Assembly: GCA_963603365.1 (NCBI GenBank)
Contig: CAVCMI010000020.1
Span: 15,867 to 79,866, forward strand
Direction: 5' to 3'
From: F23-D06 sp963603365
GTDB taxonomy: Bacteria > Bacteroidota > Bacteroidia > Bacteroidales > WCHB1-69
DNA: 64,000 nt
How positions within the stretch are numbered: the first letter of the stretch is position 1; each line of letters starts with the position of its first letter. A program made the position numbers and the translations under genes. The notes beneath the pieces are model-generated. The model made no database searches, was not told the origin of the DNA, and saw only the letters and a list, made by a program, of their open reading frames with translations. Shown here one piece after another: positions 1 to 10,700 of the stretch.

Positions 1-1455
1 GTGGAAGACAATGAAGCCCCTGACTTCACAGTGTCGGCAGACAAGCGCATCTGCTACACCGAAAGCAGACTGCCTGAACACACGGGAGAGCCCACAAACC
101 TCACCGACAACTGCACGGCAGCCTCCGGCCTCACTGTGACTTATACCGATGTTGCAACCCATTCCGCAACAAGCGTCAGCACTATTGCGAGGACATGGAA
201 AGTGGCAGACCTTTGCGGCAATGTGACCAACAAGGTACAGACCATTTATGTTATGCCGGAGGTGGTGATGGACGCTATAACCGACCAGACGATCTGCACG
301 GGCGAGAGTTCCACAGCGGTACACTTCAGCAGCATCATCACAGACGGCACGATGACCTACGCATGGACCAACAGCGACACGCGCATCGGTCTTGCTGCCA
401 GCGGCAACGGAGACATCGCTCCCTTTACGGCCGCCAACCCGACATTAGCAGACCTCACTGCCACAGTGACGGTTATTCCAACTTACACCAACGGCTCGAC
501 CGTCTGCATAGGCAACAGCCGCAGTTTCAGCATCAAGGTTCGCCCGTCAATCATAACGCCCGGTGCGTTCGACCTTACTTGCCCGCCTGACATCACGCTG
601 ACACTCGACTACGGCGAGTGCGGCAGGCACATCGATATCGGCACACCTGTAATCGAAAACCACATGAGCGGCATGACGGTAGTCATCACCAACGATGCCC
701 CCGCAGACGGTATCTTCTCTGAAGGCACGACCACCGTGACTTGGAAGGCCACGGACGAGTGCGGCGCATCGCTCACCTGCACGCAACAGATAACAGTCAA
801 TTACCCGCCGTGCGGCACGCCGGCAGACTCTGTGGCTGACGCCAACGGCTACAAATACTCTTCCGTACGCATCGGCTGCAACTGCTGGACCGGCGAGAAC
901 CTGCGCACCACCACCTACATGGACCCGACAACATGCACAGCAGGCGCGCCAGTAGCAGAATACCGCTCCTATATGGACAGCGATTCCTTGGAGGCTATCT
1001 ACGGCAAACTCTACACTTGGTACTCAGCCGTGAACGTGCCCGAGGGCAACAACTCGGCAACGCCGGCAACACAGACCACGCCAAGCGGTGCCACCTACGT
1101 GCAGGGCATCTGCCCATGCGGCTGGGCCATGCCGATACCTGAGGAGTACCTCGACATGCTGATGCACAGCGGCGGCACAGTACACGCCAAGGAGGCCGAC
1201 AGCCGCTACTGGCTGCCCGGCACCGAAGGCCAGGCTCCGCTCAGCGGCTTCGACGCCCGCGGCGCCGGCTACTGGGACGCTTCTACTCAACGCTACCTCA
1301 ACCTGATGGGACAGACTAACTTCTGGACGGCAACTTCAGGCGAAAACGCCACTGCGGCCAAGTCGGTAGAGATAAATTATTATTGCGAAGACGGCATCGT
1401 CAAAGACCTCAACAAGGGTCTTGGACTGAGCATTCGTTGTATCCGCAAGAAATAA
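1..1455 (+). CDS. FISUMP-domain surface protein, 3' part only
   Basis: The reading frame is open from the first base, so the GTG at position 1 is probably internal and the gene starts outside the window. The visible 484 residues begin with cysteine-containing Ig/PKD-like beta-sandwich repeats. A HYR-like domain follows at about residues 195-270 (motif GTTTVTWKATDECG). The protein ends with a FISUMP domain (Fibrobacter succinogenes major paralogous domain, about 278-484), recognised by VRIGCNCWTGENL, LYTWYSAVNVPEG and the terminal LGLSIRCIRKK. The role is unknown; such proteins are generally thought to be exported surface or adhesion proteins. No type A or B T9SS tag is seen and FISUMP is the extreme C terminus. 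The minus-strand gene at 17834-21184 has the same HYR-FISUMP ending, so the two are paralogs. Confidence 0.85.
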   Translation: MEDNEAPDFTVSADKRICYTESRLPEHTGEPTNLTDNCTAASGLTVTYTDVATHSATSVSTIARTWKVADLCGNVTNKVQTIYVMPEVVMDAITDQTICTGESSTAVHFSSIITDGTMTYAWTNSDTRIGLAASGNGDIAPFTAANPTLADLTATVTVIPTYTNGSTVCIGNSRSFSIKVRPSIITPGAFDLTCPPDITLTLDYGECGRHIDIGTPVIENHMSGMTVVITNDAPADGIFSEGTTTVTWKATDECGASLTCTQQITVNYPPCGTPADSVADANGYKYSSVRIGCNCWTGENLRTTTYMDPTTCTAGAPVAEYRSYMDSDSLEAIYGKLYTWYSAVNVPEGNNSATPATQTTPSGATYVQGICPCGWAMPIPEEYLDMLMHSGGTVHAKEADSRYWLPGTEGQAPLSGFDARGAGYWDASTQRYLNLMGQTNFWTATSGENATAAKSVEINYYCEDGIVKDLNKGLGLSIRCIRKK

Positions 1456-1476
1456 TGGTATATATTATTAATGTTG

Positions 1477-1515
1477 AAGAGAGGAACGCACTCCACACGT
1501 TCCTCTCTTTTTTTT
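1477..1515 (+). terminator. Rho-independent terminator of the FISUMP gene
   Basis: A 12-bp perfect stem (AAGAGAGGAACG at 1477-1488 with its complement at 1498-1509) encloses a 9-nt loop and runs into a T tract ending at 1515. It lies 22 bp after the stop codon. Confidence 0.9.
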
Positions 1516-1544
1516 CTCCTCCTTCGTGAAAACGGAGTTAAAGA

Positions 1545-1593
1545 GAATGAGGAATGAGGAATTAGGAATTAGGAATGGGGAATTAGGGATGGG
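1545..1593. repeat. Heptamer tandem repeat (GAATTAG-type)
   Basis: Seven consecutive 7-bp units: GAATGAG twice, GAATTAG twice, GAATGGG, GAATTAG, GGATGGG. The same GAATTAG unit recurs at 21308-21341. Both arrays lie between a terminator or gene end and the promoter of the next plus-strand gene. Confidence 0.8.
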
Positions 1594-1636
1594 GAAATAA
1601 AATCCAGAGACAGTTCGGATATCAAGGAAAAATATT

Positions 1637-1644
1637 TACCTTTG
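1637..1644 (+). promoter_or_regulatory. Bacteroidota -7 promoter element for the giant adhesin gene
   Basis: TACCTTTG matches the Bacteroidota -7 consensus TAnnTTTG. No clear -33 TTG is present at the usual distance. It predicts a 5' leader of roughly 125 nt before the ATG at 1775. Confidence 0.6.
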
Positions 1645-1657
1645 CAGCCTTGTCAGG

Positions 1658-1734
1658 GGTTGACTGTATAACCTATATGAGCAAAAACGACTGAAAGAAA
1701 ACCTATATCTGTAACTTATAAAAACGGGTCAACC
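1658..1734 (+). promoter_or_regulatory. Possible structured leader RNA
   Basis: GGTTGAC (1658-1664) is complementary to GTCAACC (1728-1734), and the enclosed segment holds a direct repeat AACCTATAT (1670-1678 and 1700-1708). This may be a stem-closed leader or a pair of protein sites; no known riboswitch is recognised. Confidence 0.25.
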
Positions 1735-1774
1735 TAAATCAGGAATAATAAAATAATTAAAAATCTATAAAAGT

Positions 1775-4700
1775 ATGAACAAAAATCTACACACGCATCT
1801 GCTTGTATGCATGACGGCTTTTTTGATGCTTCCTCTGCCCATATTTGCGCAGATGTTGTCCGACTATTCCTTTCAGGCGGCCAACAACACCTACATCCCG
1901 GTCAGCCAAGGTTTGACAGTTGGCTGCACAAGAGATGATTCTTACGGAACAGTCACACTCCCATTCGACTTCAAGTTTGCAGAAACGCTTTTCCCGCAAG
2001 GAGAAAACCTCTATGTGTGCAGCAATGGCTACATCACGTTCAACTATTCTTCCACATCAAGGACACCCTCATTCACTTCAAATTACAGCTTCATCTCTCC
2101 GTTAGGGCATGATTTGAATCCCGGAGCATCAGGGACAGTGACATACGAAGTCAGCGGACAATCGCCAAACCGGACGCTGACTGTGGAGTGGGCGAATATA
2201 GCTGCTTATAATACTAATAACCGATATAATTTTCAGGTAAAATTGCACGAGACTACAAATGCCATCGAATTCTGCTATGGGCAGATGACGGTATCGTCCT
2301 CAAAGAATCCGATTGTGGCACTTTATGACCGCCAAAATAACCAGAAAATGGTGGTTACGGGCAACGGAAATTGGGAGGATTTCACAGTATCCTCTTTTTC
2401 TTCATCCACTTCAATCCTTCTGTCGTCGTCTTCCTATCCTGCACAAGGACTTGTATATACTTTTACGCCGCCTGTTGTGACTTGTCCGGGCATCACGGGA
2501 GTGAATTTCCGTGAAGTTACTTATAACAGTGCTGTTGTACAGTGGACAGCCTGCGACAGTGCCGACCGCTATGAAGTGGTCTTGTCCTACTCCAGCGATA
2601 TGGCGGATGCGGTCAGTTCTTTTGCAGACAGCACCTCCTATGTGCTGGAGAACCTCCGCAGCAATACGCTCTACTATGTAAAGGTGCGAGCCATTTGCGG
2701 GGAGGACGACACATCGCGATGGAGTGCTGTCGCCTCGGTTAGGACGCCGATTAGTTGCGCTTCAGTGATGTATGCAGGGGTTAAAGACGTAAACCGAACA
2801 AAAGCCCTCGTGAAGTGGCAGTTGAACGAATCCGTAGGGCGCGAGGCTTCGGCGGTGCTCGTTGAATATAAGTCCGAAGATGAAACAGACTGGCATACGT
2901 TCAATACTGCCCTCAACTACTGCCACCTCGCCGGTTTGTCATCCGGTGCAGCCTATACGGTGAAACTGAGCACTCTCTGTGACAACAACCTCGATACTGC
3001 CGAAACCAAGACACTCACGTTTGCCACACCGATGTGCGGAGAAATTTCGGGCAACACCACCTCGGTCGAAGTCCCTTTCCAATACAATTACGGCTATGGT
3101 TATTCCCAAACCATCTATCCGGCCTCCGTTTTGTCAGGAATGGACACCATTACAGGTATTTCATTTTACGTCAACAATAGGAGTTATGTGTCGCGTAAGA
3201 TAGATGTTTATATCGGGAACACTTCAATGACAACCTTGAGCACATCCAATCACGTGTCAGTCAGCAACATGGAGCAGAAGGCTTCGGATTATATGCTGGA
3301 TGTCTCTTCGGTAGGCTGGGTTACCATACCGTTCAGCACGCCGTTCATATATGACGGCAGCAGCAACGTGGTTGTAGCCGTTGACAATAATACGGGCAAT
3401 TGGGACTACTCTTTACGGTGGAGAGCCCATAATGCAGCAGAGGGCAATTCCGTTTTCTATTATTCAAATACTAATATTGATCCGGCTTCACCGCAAATGT
3501 CAGGATCCACAACGACAACTGTTCCGGACATCCGTTTTCACGGAAACTGCAACGCATCGGTATGTGCTGCCCCTCTGGTGCTGATAACAGACCGGTCAGC
3601 CTCTTCGGTGGACCTTGTCTGGGCTTCCGGAGCATCGGAAAACCAATGGCAAGTGGAATACAAACGGCATCAGGATGCAGACTGGACCGTGGCAGACACC
3701 ACAGCCGACACCACTTATAGCGTTACCTTATTGCAGCACTCCATACAATACGACTTCAGGGTTGGGTCACTGTGCGGAGCGCAGCCCCGTTATTCCGCCA
3801 CGCTATCTGCCTGGACAGAGTGCGATGTGGAAACCGCACCCTATCGAGAGGATTTCAATCTGTTCGACTCATCGCATCCTTGCTGGACGGAATACATGGG
3901 AACAGTTTCAGACACGGTTACCCACATCGGACAGTACTTCGGTTCCAATTGGCAATTCTCAAACAGTAGGACTATGAACGGCATTAGTGCAGGTTTGGCG
4001 ATGGCGTCGTCGTATTATAGAGATTGGCTCATCACGCCCGAAATCAGTCTCGGCGGTCTTGCCGACCCGGCACTCACTTTCGATTTGGCTTTGACGGCTT
4101 TCTCATCATCTTCGGCTCCGGACACGTCAAAACTGATGAATGCCCGCTTTATGGTTCTCGTCTCCCTTGACGGAGGCGCCACATGGAACACCAACACAGC
4201 CGTTGTTTGGGCTAACAGAGGAACAGGACACTATTCTTTTAACCGCATCTTAAATGTCGGCGAACAAGTGAGCATCCCGTTGGCGCAATATGCCGGACAG
4301 ACTGTCCGCATCGCCTTCTATCTGGAAAATTCATATAATCACTCTGAATTTGGGATATTGTGGATAGACAATATAGAAATCGGCGAAGCCCCTGACTGTT
4401 TACGTCCTAAGAATGTGACGGCCGACAATATCACCTGGGAGAGTGCCGGCATCTCGTGGCCTGCCTGCGAGGAGGCTGACGCTTACCAGATTGCCTATTG
4501 TGCGCAAGATGTTGCCTATAGTGATATTGACCGCCTTAACCAATCTACCCGTGTCATGTCTGTCTCTGCCAGCAAAACCTTGACGGGACTGCGGAGCGAA
4601 ACCGGTTATTATGTGTGGGTGCGTTCCATCGTCGGCACGGACACGACAGGATGGAGTCCGAACACTTATTTCAAGACAACCGAAAGTTGCGCAAAGGTGG

Positions 4701-7700
4701 AGACCGCCAACGTGTCGGAAATAGGCTATGACAATGCACTCCTCACATGGACTTTCAACGAAACGGTTGGGCAGCAGGCATCTTCCGTCAGGATTGACTA
4801 CAAATTGTCAAGCGAAAGATATTATACAACCCATTATGCGACCGGAAACACCTTCCGTCTGACAGACCTTGCATCAAGTTCCTATTACGATGTAAGAATA
4901 TATACGCTTTGCGCCAACGACAGCGACACATCCGAATACAAGTCTTTAGGATTCCGGACAACCGAAAGTTGCGCAAAGGTGGACAATGCGTTGATATCGG
5001 ATATTAGCCATACAGAGGCGCTTCTTACCTGGGATTACAATGAAACCGTCGGCAAGGAGCCCTCTTCTGTGCTCATTGACTACAAGGCAACCGGAGAAAC
5101 GGGCTGGACTTCTGCAGCCACATCGGGCAACTACCATTTCTTTACGGGACTGGATGAAGGCACCAGTTACGAGGTGCGCATCCGCACGCTCTGCGACAAC
5201 GGCCAAGACACTTCGTCAATAGAGACGCTCACGTTTGCCACACCGATGTGCGGAGAAATTTCGGGCAACACCATCTCGTACAATGTCCCTTTCCAATACA
5301 ATTACAACTATGGTTATTCCCAAACCATCTATCCGGCCTCCGTTTTGTCAGGAATGGACACCATTACAGGTATTTCATTTTACGTCAACAATAGGAGTTA
5401 TGTGTCGCGTAAGATAGATGTTTATATCGGGAACACTTCAATGACAACCTTGAGCACATCCAATCACGTGTCAGTCAGCAACATGGAGCAGAAGGCTTCG
5501 GATTATATGCTGGATGTCTCTTCGGTAGGCTGGGTTACCATACCGTTCAGCACGCCGTTCATATATGACGGCAGCAGCAACGTGGTTGTAGCCGTTGACA
5601 ATAATACGGGCAATTGGGACTACTCTTTACGGTGGAGAGCCCATAATGCAGCAGAGGGCAATTCCGTTTTCTATTTTTCATATACTAATATTGATCCGGC
5701 TTCACCGCAAGTGTCAGGATCCACAACGACAACTGTTCCGGACATCCGCTTTCTCGGAAACTGCAATCTAAACACGGATTGTACAGTCCCGGTATTGTTG
5801 GTGACCGGCAAGACAGAGGAGACGCTTGACCTTGCCTGGACTCCCGGCACGGCGAACAATGCGTGGAAAGTGGAGTACAAAATCAGTGCAGACCGGGTCT
5901 GGACCTCTGCCGGCATTGTGCACACGGCAAACCATACGCTTACGGGACTTTTGGGTTCTACATTGTATGATGTTCGCATAGGACGCATTTGCGGTACAGA
6001 CACGGTTTATTCTGCCGTCAAGACCGTCTGGACAGACTGCGGTGTCGTGCCTGCTCCGCTCCGCGAGGATTTCACGGCGTTCAACCCGTTCCCGCCTTGC
6101 TGGAACCGTCTTTCCGGAGACATTGCCGACACTGCGGCACTGACACCAACAGAAGCAGGATGGCAATTTAACAACAGTTACGTGTTCGGCAATGGCCATG
6201 CTGCCCTGAACCTGTCATCGGGAGCCGCCTATTATTGGCTGGTATCTCCTGAAATAGACTTTAGTACGCTCACAAGTCCGTATCTCTCGTTTGACCTTGC
6301 CTTGACGCAACACAATTATGCCGCTCCGATACAGTCAAACTCGCGTCAGAACGACGACCGTTTCATGGTGGTGGTATCTGCCGACAACGGCGCCACATGG
6401 GATTGGGAAAATGCCGTCATTTGGGACAATACAGGAAACGGCAACTATACGTTCAATAACATCGCGTCCGTGGGCGAGCAGATCGAAATCCAATTGACGG
6501 GATATGACAGCCAGACAGCGCGCATCGCATTCTATGGCGAGTCGGCCGGACTGGACGGCTATTACAACGGAGGCGACAACGATTTGCATCTCGACAATGT
6601 TTTTGTCGGCGAAATGCCGCCTTGCCTCATTCCCGGTGGCTTGTCGGCAAGCAACATCACCTGGAATAGCGCCACAATTCAATGGACTGCATGCGAAAAC
6701 GCGGACAGTTACGAGATCGCTTATAGCAAGAACAATTACATTGACAATGGTGTAATTGTAACGTCCGTAAATTCGGTGAAAAACCTCTCCGGACTGAATG
6801 ATGACACCCGCTATTATGTTTGGGTGCGTACCATTGCCGGCACCGACACTACGCGTTGGAGTTCCTATGTCACTTTCAAGACCACGGTAAGTTGCGCAAA
6901 AGTGCAGGATTTAAGGACAACAGCCGTCAGTTACAACAGCGCCAACATTGCCTGGCAATATGACCAAACAGTGGGTCTTGCACCCACCGGTGTGCTGATC
7001 AGTTACAAGATGTATGACGAAGATGACTGGACCACGGACACTACGTCAAGGAACAGTTTCATTTTGGACGGGCTTGCCAGCAGCTCGTACTACTCTGTTG
7101 CGGTTCGTACGGTCTGTGCTTATGGGTTAGACACTTCTGTGGCCACGATTGTCAGCTTTGAGACGGATCCCAGCTGCGCGCCATTGAAAGATGCTGTCGT
7201 GGCGGATGTCAGTTACAACAATGCCCTCGTCACCTGGACTGTCGATGAATTTGTAGGTCGCCCCTCTTCGTCCGTACTTATATCCTATAAGGCCCAAGGT
7301 GACACAACCTGGAGAACGCTCTCTACGGAAGAAAACTACATATTCCTTACAGGATTGGATGCCGGTGCCTCTTATGTCGTATCCCTGCGCAACCTCTGCG
7401 CTGGCGACAGTGACACGGCTCGAGTGCAGACCCTCTATTTCAGCACAGCAGCATGCGGACAGATAACAGGAACAGAGAACACTTCATATTTGCCCTTTAA
7501 CGGCAATTTCAACTACGGCTATTCTCAGATCATCTATTCCGCAGATGAACTTGCCGGGCTGGATACTATTACAGGCATCTCATTCTATGTGGATTATGGT
7601 AGCAGATTGTCGAGAACGGTTGATGTTTATATGGGACACACCTCCCGGACAACGCTCAGCAAAACTGACTATATCGCAGTTGACGACCTCCAGCAGAAGG

Positions 7701-10700
7701 CAGTCGACTACACGCTTGACATCTCTACGGCAGGTTGGGTTACCATACCGTTCAGCACGCCGTTTGTCTATGACGGAAGCAGCAATGTGGTGGTAGCGGT
7801 GGACAACAATACAGGTAGTTATAGTTCCTTTAGCTGGCGCGCCCACCAGTCGCTTGGAACCAATGCCGTTTGTTGGTATTCCGACAATACTAACATCAAT
7901 CCGCTTGCGCCATCCGCGGTGAGCGGGTTCGAAACGACCGTTCTGCCGGACATCCGTTTTCACGGAAACTGCATTCAGCCTACATGTGTAGCCCCGATGC
8001 CTCTGACTCGGCAAAGCACGCTCAATTCGGTGGACCTTGTTTGGATGCCCGGATATCAGGACACGCTCTGGACGGTGGAATACATGAGGTGCGGTGACAG
8101 CCTCTGGCATACTGCAGGCAGCACGCAAGACACATTGTTTACGGTGGACAGCCTTGCCAGTTCTTCCAACTATTGGTTCCGCATCGGCTCCATTTGCGGA
8201 ACGGATACGCTTTATTCGAGAAGCGTGTCGGCTTGGACGGGTTGCGATATGGTCTCTATCCCCTATGAAGAGGGCTTTAATTGCAGTTCGCTTTCGCCCT
8301 GCATCACAATTGGCACGTTCGGGTCTGTGTCGAGTCTGCCCGAATTATACTATGGGGGACGTTTGCTAATGAGACTCGACAACTTTATCATCCTCCCAGA
8401 AATAGAAGACGGGGTCAACCTCAATGAACTCCAGATTTCATTCTTCCTTGAAGGGTATAAATCAGACGTGGAATGTGTGGTGGCAGTAGGGGAGAATCCG
8501 TATGAAATCGGGAACTTCGTCATTATCGACACTGTCCGCACTTTTCATTTAGGCGATCAAGGAACCTCCTCGCCGTTTTTTGAAGTTTCTTTGGAGGCAT
8601 ATAACGGGAACGGCGGCTTCATAGCGCTGATCATGTCCAACCTTAGCCTCGACTATATGGCCATTCTTGACGATATAGTGGTTGATTATAGGCACGACTG
8701 CACAGCCCCGACAGACCTTGCCGTGGTTGCAGCAACGGACACCAGCCTTTCGCTCTCTTGGAACGGCAGAGCCTTGAACTATGAGATAGCCTACCGTCCG
8801 ACGGGCTCCGATGCGTGGTCGTCCGTATCTACGGTTGACAACCGGATCGTGCTGAACGGCCTCGCCGCCTCCTCGTACTACGAAATCAAGATGCGCAGTT
8901 TCTGCTTCGAGACAGATACCAGCGAATGGAGTGACACATGGACGGTAGTCACCGACTGCGCCCCGTTTACGATAACCAGAGCACAACCTTACGACGAAGA
9001 CTTTAATGCAGTCCGGAATTTGCTGGCTGACTGTTGGGAGTCATACAGCGATGTGGCATCCGACGATGTCAGTGTCTATCCTATTGTGATTTCCGACGTG
9101 TCGGGTGTGTTGTCTGCAGACTCGACAAAACTGCTGGTGATGAAGGCGGGCTCTCAAGAGACGGGTTACCTCAAGACAGCCCTGCTTCCTCGTTTTTACA
9201 ATGACCTTGACACGCTGGAACTCGAGTTTTATGTCAGGTTTGAGGATACGCTTGCCGGCGAACTCACCGTGGGCTATATGCACAACGACACTTTTGTCGA
9301 GTTCAGCCAAATCCCGCCCACGCTCTCCGGCTCTACCGTGACGGTTGACCTTTCAACGATACCGGTTGTTCCACAGCAACGTCTGGCTTTCAGATGGTAC
9401 AATATGGATGCGGGAAATCAGGATTATCTTGTGGGCATCGACAATGTGGTCGTTCGCCTGAGAGAGCCGGAATGCCACATCCCGACTGACGTGACCGCCG
9501 CCATCGTCACAACAGATGCAGTCCTTGTCCAATGGACAGAGAACGGCACCGCTACGGAATGGATTGTCGAGTACGGCTTGCATGGATTCACGCAAGGAAC
9601 AGGTGCAGTGGATACACTTCAGACCATCAGTTCATTTATATTGACAGACCTGGATCCCGGCACGTCGTATGACATGTATGTGAAATCCATCTGCAGCAGT
9701 ACAAACGTCAGTGCCTGGAGCGCACCGGTCACGTTTACAACCCTTACCCCATGTTATGCCCCGGAAAGATTTATGGCAGCGGCTGTCGGAACTGACAGCA
9801 TCATAGTCAGGTGGGCTGAAGTCGGCGACGCCACGGAATGGCAAGTCGAATACGGGCCGCAGGGCTTTGTGCCGGGCCAGGGCACAGTGCGGACGACAGC
9901 GGAGACCTCCTGCACACTGACAGGCCTGCAGCCGGGCACGTCATACGACTTCTATGTGCGAGCCGTATGCGACAGCACTGAGACCAGCGAGTGGACGGGA
10001 CCATTGACGGAAACGACACCCCCGGTTGTTGTGCCGGACACCTGCCACGCACCTGCGGACATTGCTGCCGCCGTACTTTCCGGTGACAGTGTGAGGGTTT
10101 CGTGGACTGAAGCCGGCGACGCCACGGAATGGCAAGTCGAATACGGGCTGCAGGGCTTTGTGCCGGGCCAGGGCACAGTGCGGACGACAGCGGAGACCTC
10201 CTGCACACTGACAGGCCTGCAGCCGGGCACGTCATACGACTTCTATGTGCGAGCCGTATGCGACAGCACTGAGACCAGCGAGTGGACGGGACCATTGACG
10301 GAAACGACACCCCCGGTTGTTGTGCCGGACACCTGCCACGCACCGCAGAACCTTGCCGTGTCAGACATTGCCGTAAACAGCGTGACATTGAACTGGGAAC
10401 AACAGGGAGACCCCGACAGCTGGACTCTTTATTTCAGAAAAGGTACGGAAGTCTGGACTACGGTGAGCACCACGATGCCGTCGCCGTATGCGCTCACCGA
10501 CCTTGCGCCGGAGAGCAACTACGAGGCATACGTCACTGCCGTCTGCGATGATACGGAGAGCACCCCCTCCAACATAGTTGCCTTTACCACATTGCCCGAC
10601 GGGATAGTTGAGTTTGTGCAGGAACAGACAAAGGTGTATCCCAACCCTGCGAGCAGCAGTGTTACGGTTGCTAATGACAATTGCATCATAGAAGAGATGG

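Noticed and set aside
1..3. GTG at position 1 as true start
   Set aside because: The frame is open at the window edge and the protein begins inside a repeat domain without signal peptide.
1545..1593. CRISPR-like array
   Set aside because: Units are 7 bp and directly adjacent with no spacers, so this is a simple tandem repeat.
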